Source: Clavulina sp. PMI_390 | Lineage: Eukaryota; Basidiomycota; Agaricomycetes; Cantharellales; Hydnaceae | DNA length: 64,000 nt | Reading direction: 5' to 3' | Assembly: GCA_015039315.1 (NCBI GenBank) | Contig: WIDE01000079.1 | Span: forward strand, 50,367 to 114,366 | Shown here: positions 33,212 to 44,300 of the stretch, in pieces | Layout: every line of letters begins with the position of its first letter | Numbering within the stretch: the stretch's first letter is position 1 | Program-made: the position numbers and the translations under genes | The notes under the pieces: model-generated | The model's input: only the letters and a program-made list of their open reading frames with translations | Told to the model about the DNA's origin: nothing | Databases searched by the model: none

Positions 33212-34704
33212 TCAAGAGAATATCCCTGTCTCGTTGTCATCTAGGCCATAATTGATTTCGGTCTTCGCACGAAGCTCATTTACCCTGTTGACGCAAATAA
33301 AAAGGTGACTACTCAGTTCTCTCTCTGGTGAAGTGGGTGGCATAAGGCTAAATGAAAGCTTACATTGACATGACCTCACCCTTGTACGACACCCCATTCA
33401 CTGACTTTAGGTTAGGAAGTACCTCCACAAGGGCGTCATAGTCCCCGGCCGCGGTCAGGGGATCGAAGCTGAGGTAGGAGATAGAGCGGGACGGATGGCC
33501 TTTCAGTGCCGAAGTGGTCATAGAGACAGCGGTGGCTCCCCTCGCCCAATACTGGCCTTCAAGTTCGAGGGTCTCGATCACAGCTGATGAGATCCTCGGC
33601 AAGATATCCTCGATGAAGAGGGCATCTGTTCGAAGAATGCGAAGATTGGGTAGGAATTGCGGCGTTTCAACCCCATGACCAGTGGAAGCGTAATAGTACA
33701 TGAGCTCCTCGATCTGCGGATGCCGAACAAGAAAGTTCACAATGGATTCAAAATTTCCTCCGGTTTGCGAAGCCAGTTTGAGGACTCGAAGGTTAGGCCA
33801 ATTGCAATTGTCAAGTGCGCCTGACCAACCAGCTGCAGAACCAAAAGGTGAATACATCACCTGGATCTCGAGATTCTGCCCATATTGACAAGTAAGCCGA
33901 CGCATATTGGTTGAGTGAAGCCGGTGAGATAATACTAACTCTGAGACTCGGCAATCCACGGTTAAGAAACTCCCGAAAGATTGGGATCTCAATGGGCCCC
34001 TCGGCCCTCCATGAAAACTCCGTGACGTGCTCCATGCGTACCATCTATCTCGTCGTAGTCAGAAGCTCTGAGTAGTAAGATGAGCGCATTGGGAAGCATA
34101 CCTTAAAGAAGGAGTTGTCTACATGTGGTCCCGAGCGAATTGATAGTCGCTCCAGGTTGGAACAGCCATTTACACCTTCCCAAAGTTTGCGTAACATGGA
34201 GAGAGGGTCCAAGGTACGGCCAACGACGAACATCTCTCTAGGTCCATCCTCCCTCCATGAGAAGGATATAAGGCGTGTCATATTCGCAAGTGCGGGTACA
34301 AAGTGCTCCACTACATCCGCAATGATCTCGTATGGAGTTCGTTTCACCAGTGCCGCCCTTTCCTTCTTGGAGAGTTTCAATTGCTGCCGCTTTACTCGAT
34401 TTGTATCGAGTGGGATGATGAACCGTGGGTCGGTGTACGCAAGTGGATGGAGGTCAAGCACGCGAACGCTTCGCCCAAGTGTTTTGTCGCGCGCAATCAG
34501 GTCCCAAACTTCTACGAGACGCCAATCGCCAAGGCGTCCACTGATAACGCGGAATCGGAGATGTCGAAAATAGACAAGAGCATGAAGAGATTTGCAGGTC
34601 AAAGCAAGATTGAGCAAGTCGCGCGCGTTGTCAATCTCAAGGGCGATAGCATCGAGTGCTTCAATAGGTTGTTCTTCAATTGGGGATGGAGAGGAAGTGG
34701 ACAT
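33212..34704 (-). CDS. F-box-like protein, subfamily II, copy f
   Basis: Reverse exons 34704-34102, 34044-33940, 33875-33364 and 33284-33212 encode 430 residues. The frame stays open upstream to 34833, but MSTSSPSPIEEQP matches the start of its relatives. It has IEALDAIALEIDNARDLLNL, RLGDWRLVEVWDLIARDKTL, exon 2 MVRMEHVTEFSWRAEG and LRR-like RHPQIEELMYYY and LPNLRILRTDALF. The last exon ends INYGLDDNETGIFS, less acidic than in its neighbours. It is very similar to copy e in exon 1, indicating recent duplication. Confidence 0.86.
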
Positions 34705-35284
34705 TAGCGGGGTGAAGTATGGTTCAAGAATGGGGCTAGGGGAGGCGGGGCATGAGACGGAATGTACCTGAGCCTGAACATAAAATGTCGAGGGAATTGC
34801 GGACAGCACAGCCAACCTTCGGCCCCGAATCATTTGATATGAATGAGAGTCAGCGAGCTCCCCACCTTCCCACCATTAGTGGTGACTCGCGCCTAACTTG
34901 GTGAATAACTTGAGTCACTATACAAATATCCAGAGCCCCTTGTCCAGACTGCTGGCTGTGGTTTCCAGGCGAGGAGCTGTGTATCCAACGGGCCGTAATC
35001 AGGGTTGCCCATATGGAGAATTCCTTCTGTTCAAACCAAAGCCAGGGTTCAGCCAGCCACTTCAAGCTGGGCTGCTTTGTCTCACTAGTCCAGCATGCGA
35101 TGCTATCACACACGATTCTATCCACAATGGTTGCGAACTACCAGACAGATATACAGACTTACTCCCACTGAAAACGTACAAGGCTTTTTGACTACTTCTA
35201 AACCCGAAAGGTTCTATCTGATAACCTCTGTCGATATGTAATGGAACGTCCATGGGGCTGTGATTTACACCTAGCCTTTCGGCA
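34705..35284 (-). promoter_or_regulatory. Promoter of F-box copy f with shared elements
   Basis: Perfect TTCGG-CC-CCGAA palindrome at 34818-34829, 114 bp upstream of the ATG, in the same extended block as at copy e. TGACTCGC at 34883-34890. The remaining ~390 bp up to the end of copy g show no supported gene. Confidence 0.5.
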
Positions 35285-36779
35285 TCACGTGCCCTCGATA
35301 AACATCCCTTCCTCGTCGCTGTCCGAAGCTTCGATTGGGGCTATGGTGCGAAGTTGGCTCATCCTATGAATGGTGACGAAACATCAAACTCATTAGTTCC
35401 CATTGGCAGAGCCGATATAGGATGTTGTTTGAAACGGAAACGTACATCAATGTAACATCACCCTCAAACGGCACCCCGTTGATCGATTTCAGACCTGGGA
35501 GTTCAGCAACAAGAGCATCATAATCCCCGATTGTGACAAGAGGTTCGAGGATGAGGTGAACAATGGATTGGAACGGGTGACCTTTAAGCACCGAAGTAAG
35601 ATGAGTGATCAGTCCTTGTCCCCACCACCTCACGTCGATTTCAATCGTATCAAGCACTGTTGAGGAGATTCTCGGCAACAACAATACTTGAAGGATGGAA
35701 AGTTTGGTTCGCAAAACACGGAGATTGGGGAGAAAAGGCTGCGTCGAGGCGGAATAACCATTCGTATCCAAATAGTATGAAAGCTCCTCAATGTGGGGAT
35801 GCCGGACGAAAAACTTTTCCACCGGCCCGAAAGATCCTCCGCTTCGAGAGACAAGTTTGACACTGCGGAGATGGGGCCAGTGACATGATTCAAGCGCCCT
35901 TGGCCACATAGGTACGATATGAAACGGATGGTTTCTTGTCTCAATCTCCAGTTTCTGTGCATGCCATGAACTACGTCAGGTCATCCTCGTGTAAGGGTAT
36001 CAGATTAAAAAAAAAAAAACCCCACCTTGAGATTGGGTAGTCCGCGGCAGAGGAACTCCTCGAAGCTTGCGACCTCTATACTTCCGTTAGCCTTCCACGA
36101 GAATTCTGTGACGTGCTCCATGCGTATCATCTATAATATTCCGGTCAGCAACCTTGCTGCTGGGACGAGAGCATGACCAACGCACCTGAAAGAATGTGTT
36201 GTTTAGACTTGGCCCTGAATGGATCGCTAGCCGATCTAAACTCGAACATCCATTTACACCCTCCCATAGGTTTGGCAACATGGACAAGGGGTCGAAGGTG
36301 CCGTTTATCGTAAACATATCTGATGGTCCATCTTCTCTCCACGAGAGAGACAAAAGGCGTGTCATATTTGCGAGTGCGGGGACGAAGTGTTGAATAACAT
36401 CCGCAATCGTCTCATACGGAGAGCGTTTTCCCCGTGTTCGTTGTTCTTTCTTGGACGATTTTACTGAGCGCCGCCTTACTCGATTTGCATCAAGTGGGAT
36501 GATAAAGCGAGGGTCGGTGTATGCGAGGGGATGGAGGTCGAGGACGCGAACACTTCGCCCAAGTGTTTTGTCACGCGCAATCAGGTCCCAAACATCTACG
36601 AGCCGCCAGTCCCCGAGTCGCCCACTAATAACACGGAATCGAAGGTGTCGGAAGTACACCAAGGCATGAAGAGATTTACAGGTCAAAGCAAGATTGAGCA
36701 AGTCGCGCGCGTTGTCAATCTCAAGTGCGATGGCATCGAGGGCCTCAACAGGCTGTTCTTCAATAGGGGATGGAGACAT
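35285..36779 (-). CDS. F-box-like protein, subfamily II, copy g
   Basis: Reverse exons 36779-36186, 36130-36026, 35954-35446 and 35363-35285 encode 428 residues. It has IEEQPVEALDAIALEIDNAR, RLGDWRLVDVWDLIARDKTL, exon 2 MIRMEHVTEFSWKANG, LRR-like RHPHIEELSYYLDT and LPNLRVLRTKLS, and an acidic tail ASDSDEEGMFIEGT. The second intron contains a 13-base A run on the + strand (36008-36019 region), prone to length errors but outside coding sequence. Probable SCF adaptor; target unknown. Confidence 0.86.
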
Positions 36780-37380
36780 CAATGTGGGCGTTGGTTGGAC
36801 GAAACCCACTATGGGAGCGAGGGGAATGGTTAAACAGAGCGTACCTGAGAGCAAGCATAAAATGTAAGGGGGGTTCCAACAGCACAGCCAATGTTCGGTC
36901 CCGAGCCGCTTGATATTGCTGGCCCCCTCTCATTATCGCCATGACTCGCAAGCAGCCTAGGGATTGAAACTGACCGTAAAACTACACCGAAACGATCCAA
37001 AGCTCCCTGCCCTGGCTGCTACCTGGGCTTTGTATCTCTCAAACTACGAGCCAATGTAACGTAACTCGAGATGGACAAAACAGAATTAGCTACGCGGAAG
37101 GTTCCCTGTCGCTATGGGACTCAGCCTGAAGCGGACATTGGCATTTCATTGCAAGGCTGTCTGGGCTGCCTCGGTGGTTCAATATAATATATTCTTTGGG
37201 CTGGCCGTGACTTTCCCTGACAACTTTACCCTGCCAGATACAGTAAGTCTGGCCAGGTGGTACTACGATTCAAAATCCCCAAACTTTAGGCTGCTGGCTT
37301 GGTTCGTTTACATCTAATAACTTTGGTACATATAATATAGAAGATACGTGGGACCGTGATTAGTGCGTCGCGTACCGGCA
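36780..37380 (-). promoter_or_regulatory. Promoter of F-box copy g with shared elements
   Basis: Near-perfect palindrome TTCGG-TC-CCGAG at 36894-36905, 115 bp upstream of the ATG, in the shared AGCACAGCC...TTGATAT block. TGACTCGC at 36942-36949. The rest of the interval up to copy h shows no supported gene. Confidence 0.48.
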
Positions 37381-38875
37381 TCACATGTCCCCGATAAACA
37401 TCCCTTCGTCGTCGTTATCTGAATCCTCATCGACTGTAACCTTGGTGCAGAGCTCGCTCACCCTAATAGCAAAAAAAATGATTTGATCCATTGAGTCCGC
37501 GATGAAGCTGTCATGGAACATCGATTACAGCAGAAACTTACAGCAATTCAACATCACCCTCATATGACACGCCGTTAATGGACTTCAGGCCCGGGAGTTC
37601 GGCTACTAGGGAATTATAATCGCCGTTTGTGACAAGAGGTTCGAAGACCAGGTGAGCGATTGATTGGGCAGGGTGGCCATTGAGTGCCGAGGTAACATGG
37701 GTGATGCCTTCCCAATACATGTGATTGATTTCGATCGTATCAAGCGCTGTTGATAAGATCTTTGGCAACAATGCTCGGAAATGGTAGAGTGTTGTTCGCA
37801 GAACACGAAGATTGGGGAGGAATTGTTGCGTGAAGGCGGAATGATTATCCGTATTGAGATAGTATGAAAGCTCTTCAAGGTGAGGATGTTGGGCGAGAAA
37901 CTTTTCAACCGACTCGAAGGACCGTCCGCTCGGAGAAACAAGCCTGACACTGCGAAGATGGGGCCAATTGCAGGATTCAAGCGCCCTTGGCCATGGAGGC
38001 ATGGCATGATATGAATGATACTTGATCTCAATGTCTAATTTCTGTGAATGCCATGAACTATGTTAGCTTGTAATTGTTTACTTGTATCAAATAGAACAAC
38101 AAACCTTGAGATTTGGCAGTCCACGGCAGAGGAACTCCTCTAAGATCGCCACTTCCATAGCTCCGTCACCCTTCCATGAGAATTCTGTGAGTTGCTCCAT
38201 GCATATCATCTATAAAATCCGATCAGCAGCCTTGCCACAAAGACGGGAGAATGCATGATCCACCTGAAAGAATGTACTATTTAGATTTGGCCCTGAACAA
38301 ATCGCCAGTCGAACCAAACTCAAACATCCATTTACACCCTCCCATAGTTTTGGTAACATAGATAGGGGATCAAAGGAGCCGTTTATTCTAAACATATCAA
38401 AAGGTCCATCTTCTCTCCATGAAAGGGACAGAAGGCGCGTCATATTGGCGAGGGCGGGGACGAAATGCTGAACCACATCTGCAATCGTCTCATATGGAGA
38501 CCGTTTTCCCCGTACTGGCCGTTCTTTCTTGGGGAATTTTGATGAGCGCCGCTTGACACGATTAGTATCCAGCGGTATGATAAAGCGAGTGTCGGTGTAT
38601 GCGAGGGGGTGAAGGTCGAGCACCCGAACACTTCGCCCAAGGGTTTTGTCACGAGCAATCAGTTCCCAAACATCCACAAGCCGCCAGTCGCCAAGTCGTC
38701 CGCTAATGACACGGAACCGCAGATGCCGAAAATAGACAAGAGCATAAAGGGATTTGCAGGTCAAAGCAAGATTGAGCAAGTCGCGGGCGTTGTCAATCTC
38801 GAGCGCGATGGCGTCGAGTGCTTCGACAGGCTGCTCTTCGATAGGAGATGAAGATGGTGCAGGAGAGACGGACAT
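37381..38875 (-). CDS. F-box-like protein, subfamily II, copy h
   Basis: Reverse exons 38875-38264, 38209-38105, 38041-37542 and 37462-37381 encode 432 residues. It has IEEQPVEALDAIALEIDNAR, RLGDWRLVDVWELIARDKTL, exon 2 MICMEQLTEFSWKGDG and LRR-like QHPHLEELSYYLNT and LPNLRVLRTTLYH. The acidic tail reads VDEDSDNDDEGMFIGDM, closely matching copy g. Copies g and h appear to be the most recent pair. Confidence 0.86.
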
Positions 38876-39470
38876 CCGTCAGATACGATGGAATTCGGGG
38901 GTTGGACAAAAACAGGACACCCGTACCTAGGAGTGAGCTTAAATATCAAGGGACTGACTGCACAGCCAAGATCCGGTCCCGAACTACTCAATATCAGTGA
39001 ACTTTCGTCAACTCACATTGCCGAATTGACTCACTGGTATCGTGGATTATGATTATTGTCACTATGCAACTACCGTTTGAGGTGGATCGAAGGGTTCTGA
39101 GAATTCAGGGGCGCTCATGAAGGCCAGGGCTATAATATTGGACCAGACCCCTCCACCCTAGTTTACCAGCGCGGGGCGCTCTACGTAGATATAGAAAAGC
39201 CGTTATCCAGAATAGCGTAAGCTGCTGTTAATCAGCCATTTAGGCTACAGCAAGCTCGATATGGTGGCAGTACCACAAGCTAACAATATTTCGGTTGGAG
39301 GCTGACATACAACAATAAGACATACAGTGCTGTATGTTACCGAGCTTGAAGGCCGAGTCGAGAGCATTGATATTTAATGACGATTGTAATAGTTTTGCCA
39401 GATGCTCTTCGAACTCAAGGGGTGGGTACGAAGGGGAAGTGATCATGAAATATCTTTACGTGTTCTACTC
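38876..39470 (-). promoter_or_regulatory. Promoter of F-box copy h with shared elements
   Basis: Palindrome TCCGG-TC-CCGAA at 38972-38983, 97 bp upstream of the ATG, in the shared block (GCACAGCC to CAATAT). TGACTCAC at 39027-39034. The remaining sequence up to copy i has no supported gene. Confidence 0.48.
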
Positions 39471-40938
39471 TTACTCAAAGAAGTCATCTAGCTCTGCTTC
39501 AGGCATTTCCCCAAATCTAAGGCAGATTTCTTTCTCGCTACACATGATGTGATGGTCAGGATGACTTTATCTGCACCAGAACACCTCAAGAGCAGAGGAA
39601 ACTTACAATGCATCATAATCTTGCTCGTACTGCACGCCATTGACAGACTTCAGCCCCGGAAGTACCTCCACAAGGGCACGGTAGTCCCCTATGGGGATCG
39701 GCGGCTTCACACCAAGATAAGCGACGGACTGATGGTCCTTTAGTGCCTTCGTGATCCTGGCCAGAGTCGTGGACTTCTCGGATCGGTCCCATCGGCGATC
39801 TCGTACCTCCACAGTTTCTAGCACTGTTGATGTTACTCCTGAGAGTACATCAACAAGATAAAAGACATGGACATGGAGAGCGCGCAACTTAGGGAGAAAT
39901 TTTAGGTCGTTGGGCTCATTGAGGGCTGTAGTGAGGTTGTATGTGAGCTGCTCGATGAGGGGATGCCGAATCAGGAATTGAGCAATCGGATCGAAGGTCT
40001 CTGCAGTCTGCCCTCCAATCTCGAATAACTGCAAATGAGGCCAGTGGCATCTATGCAACACGGAGGTCCAAGAGCTCATGCTGTTCAAAGGATTCATGAT
40101 CGCTATTGCGAGCTTCTGTGTTAAGGATCATTACTCACGTAAGCGGGTGTATAGAGTCAGGAGGCGAGTTATCTTACCTGTAGACGAGGTAATCCACGGC
40201 TAAGGAACCCCTCAAAGGCAAGGTAATCAGCAAGCCCGTCGCTTCTCCACGTAAATTCAGTTAGGTTCTCATTCCGAACTGTCTGTGATCACGGCGTCAG
40301 AATACCGAGCGATTGGCATGCTCAAGATAGCAACGTACTTCAAAGAATGAGTGGTCCGGCTGTCGGGATATATCTACTAGCAGTCGGTTCAGGCTGGAAC
40401 ATGACTGCACTGCTTCCCACATTTGGGGCAACAGCGCCTTTGAGTCAATCTGAAGCGTGCCCCAGTATTCATCTCCTGTAGAGAACATCAAGGCACTACT
40501 TTCCTCTAGCGAAAAAGAACGCAATCGTGACATATTCCGTAATGCTGGAATGAAATGATCCACGATTATTTCTGCAAGAGCATCGTAGGGGTTAAGTTTG
40601 GGTGCTCGTTGCTTCTTCGGACCCTTATCAGGGCGCTTCTTGTTCTTGTTCTCATCAAGAGGGATAATGAAGCGTGCGTCGGAGAAGGCGAGAGGATGAA
40701 TATCCAGGACACGAACGCTTCTGCCGAGCGTTTTGTCGCGGGCGATCATATCCCACACATCGGTAAGGCGCCAGTCTTCCAGTCTCCCGCTGATGACGCG
40801 AAACCGTAGGTGGCGAAAGTAGACAAGTGTGTAAAGTGCTTGGCATGTGAGGGCGAGACTCAGCAAATCGTGAGCCCTATCAATCTCCAGCGCGATTGCA
40901 TCGAGAGACTCAACGGGTTGCTCAAGGATTGGGGCCAT
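39471..40938 (-). CDS. F-box-like protein, subfamily II, copy i
   Basis: Reverse exons 40938-40339, 40282-40178, 40115-39607 and 39537-39471 encode 426 residues. The N-terminus MAPILEQPVESLDAIALEID is intermediate between the two subfamilies; RLEDWRLTDVWDMIARDKTL follows. Exon 2 is 105 nt as in subfamily II but starts TVRNENLTEFTW. The LRR-like half has RHPLIEQLTYNLTT and LPGLKSVNGVQYEQD. The last exon is short (FGEMPEAELDDFFE). It is the outermost and most diverged gene of the array, bordering the housekeeping block. Confidence 0.86.
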
Positions 40939-41373
40939 AGAGGTAGTGATAGGCGAGTAAAGGTAGAAAAGGGCTTGGTATGAAGTGGAGATGGTTGTTC
41001 AGAGTGAACAGCAGCCGGACCCAACAATATGGTATGGTCCTGGTGTTATGTTACCATAATGAAGGACTGGTTTGCTTGACGACCAGATGCGATCGAGATG
41101 TGCTGGGCCGATAATCGAGCCTAATATATTGAGATTGTGGTGCAAAATAGCGCAGTGTGAAGTGCCAGTGTCCACTTCGGTGCTGAAGACCCCCTCCTTA
41201 CTTTGAATGAAATTAACACTGATGTGCTCCGCCGTCCATTAAGGCCACATAGTTGTCATCCAGAACGTGAAGTCCAACCCGATGTTTCCAAGATATAGAT
41301 AAGTATAAGTCACACTATGACCCCAAGACGATTCCAGAACAACCCAGGTTTGCCATCAAACTACCGATCACAT
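40939..41373. other. Intergenic, F-box copy i upstream / REV3 downstream
   Basis: 435 bp. A degenerate version of the F-box promoter block (CCGG-AC-CCAA, then CAATAT) lies at about 41013-41030, 75-90 bp upstream of copy i. No gene was seen. Confidence 0.4.
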
Positions 41374-44300
41374 TCACCACCGGGATGAGGCATTCTGCAC
41401 AGCAGTCCACATCCGTTCGGCTCTGATGAGCTCGTTCTCGGCTTTACGCCGCTCATAAAACCACGAACAGTCGTATGATTCGCAGGCGATATCGCTGAGG
41501 GACTGGGAGCTTGTGCAGGCTACGCACAGTTGATGTATGTCCTTCGCTTTCCATGAAGCATCACGCAAGCGGGTGAGACTGGTCTGTAGAGTCTCAAATG
41601 GCGACGCGAGGCAGTCAGGACACAGCACTACATGACGAGTGATAGTCAATTTCGGAGAATTATGCGCTACATCAGCTTTCAATGACACACCATTGTCTTC
41701 AGTGGGCATGTTACAAGACAGGCATCCTGATTTCTTGAAATGAGAATCGATACCATACTTTGCCGGCTTTACGGCAGCAGCTGGAGCTTCGAGATCATAA
41801 GTCTCAGCGACTTGGGCAATCTCGTGCTCGGACGCTGCATCTGCTCGTCGAATCTTAGGCATAGTTTGGAACCACTGGCGAACATCGGCACCAATATGGT
41901 CAAAAACCCTACTGAGTGGGGGGATGATGACCTGTCGGATGTAGTAGTCTTCATCGAGATACAGCTGGCGTTTCCTGGAAATATGCTCAGTTAAGTATTC
42001 CGTTATCTGCCCACAAGCACAACAATTTACCCATCGCCCTCTTTCCACAGGAACTCCTTGACATGGTGGGCGGTCTCTGCGAGACGCTCTTGAGGTCCTC
42101 GCCTGGCAATGACATGAGGAACTCGATCTCCATACATGAACGAGCCCTTATCCTCTTCTTCCATGAGTGCCCCAACGACAGCATGCGCGTTCGGATTGCC
42201 CTTTTCACTAGAAGTCCTCGGTCAGCTAATGATAATTCATTGTGCAGTGACACAGCATACCTATACGTCCCCAGCCGAACTTCCTTTGCGAATGCGAAGT
42301 CTTGGACAGTTACTTTGCCACCAAGAATTTTGCTCCACTCCTGGATACAGTACTGCTTCACTTGACTCAGGTCCTGAGTACGAAACAGAATCCTGCGAAA
42401 ATACAATTAGCGTACACAATATGCCAGTAAACTCCATTGATCACTCACTTCAAACATACTTCCAGCATTTTTGCCTGTGCACGAACACCATCTCGACGAA
42501 CGGTCTCAATTCCTTTAGCATCAAAGACAGGAACCCTGTCATCAGGGGACTCATACTTGAACCCCACATATCGTTTCTTGGACTCGAGTACACATGGGAA
42601 GTAGACCTGGCGGAAGGCATGAGCTCGGCAGGGACATCCAACAGGGGCAAGTCCTGACCTTCTCGAATTTGAGCTTGATAGGATTGGGGTTCATAAGCGT
42701 GACCTTTTCAGCAATCTCTTGGCCAATACGAAAGGCTTCATCCTTTGTCTTTCCAGGAAGAGACACGAAGATAGAGTCGGTGTCGCCATAAACCACTTTC
42801 CCACCCCAGCCGGGTGTTTCGCTGATGAAGCGAATTGCCTGGACAGAAGTGTGAGCAAAGATGTCAATCTCACATTTGACATCCATACATTCTCTAGGGT
42901 CTGGCGCCCTGCCTCAACAATGCTATCAGCGATCTCGACGCACGGCATTCTACCCGAAAAGCTCGCGCCCGTATAACCATAGGTAACATTGGCTATAAAT
43001 TTCAAGCTGAGTTGCCTTGCATCAAGAACTTTGAGAAGTGCCTAGTTATAGATGGAAAATAAGCATTGACTTAGGAAACAAGTCAGTCTAGCAATAGGAT
43101 ACACGCCTTGTCTTCCTTCCAAGTCTTCATCGCCTGCTTGACCATGACTCGGGTCTCAAGAAGCTCTTCCAACATTTTCGCAAGCAAGCTCTTGCGCACC
43201 GTCGGCTTCGCATACACAATTCCGTTGGGAGCAACTAGCGAGCAAAAAAGTCAACAGACGGCTGCTAGGCAGCGGAGTGAGCGCACCATGAATATGATCG
43301 CGTAATTGCTCAAAAATGCCACGAGTTTGATCGAGCTCGGTCCAGCCGAGCTTGTACGTGCCGTCAACCCTTGGGTATGGTACGATTCGGCCCAAGCATG
43401 TTGAATAGCAGTAGTTGTAGGCGATCATCACAGAAGGATAGAGGGACTGGAAATCGAGAACGAGCAGTGGACTCTTATAATAGCCTGACATTGGTTCCCT
43501 GGAACTAAAGCGTCAGATGGCGTGCAGGGGACTTGGATGACAATCTCGCAACACACATGATCATGGGGATGCATTCAGCAGCATTCTGGCGTCCAACCTA
43601 TCAAGCAGGGTTAACTAGAAAGGAGGGCGGGGATCCACGTAGAACCTACATCCTCACGACTTGGGGACAGGAGCATGAAGCTCTCTGGTTTCGCTAGCCG
43701 AAACATGAACGCTTCAACTTTGAACTGTGAGCCTCTCGTCAGCACAGACATGAAGTCAACTCCAAACACTCGGGCAAACTCTCTATATGAGAGGATCAGT
43801 ACGAGTAGAGGTAGCCAGTGGCACACATACGAGTTTTTGGTGATGAGGTCGGACTCATTGATCAACTCGAGAACTAGAATGGCTCGCTCTTCAAAATATC
43901 GAAGCACTCTGAATATGTCCACTGGAGCGGCACTCTTAATCCATCGCGTCATTGTCAAATTTGAGTAGCGAGGTATCCTAAAAACGGTATGGAATGAGTA
44001 CAGCCTCTCAGCTCACTGCGAGAAGTCACTGACCGCTTCTTTAGGAGCTGGAAAACGTTATTCTCAAACGTGTAGGACGTGTAGGTGTACTCTTTGCGAT
44101 AGATTTCCCACAGGTTAAGCACGTGTCGACCAGGAGACAGCAAGGACGGGTCTTGTCCACTGGCCCAACCCGCCCACCCTGTGCTACGGGAGCTAGAGTC
44201 CCGCAGGCGGGAAATTAGAGCCCCAAAGGAAGGGTCACCACCTAACGAGTGCGGCGATTTGGGTTGGTTCTATAATGGGCGGGCAGATGAGATTACGCAC

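Noticed and set aside
34704..34833. Upstream in-frame extension of F-box copy f
   Set aside because: Sequence upstream of MSTSSPSP is not conserved in the paralogues and overlaps the shared promoter elements.
36007..36020. Homopolymer A run as a retrotransposon poly-A tail
   Set aside because: It lies inside an intron of F-box copy g at the conserved position, with no target-site duplication or insert beside it.
1..41000. Secondary-metabolite gene cluster
   Set aside because: No polyketide synthase, peptide synthetase, terpene synthase or tailoring oxidase is present; the region is an expansion of hemerythrin-like and F-box families.
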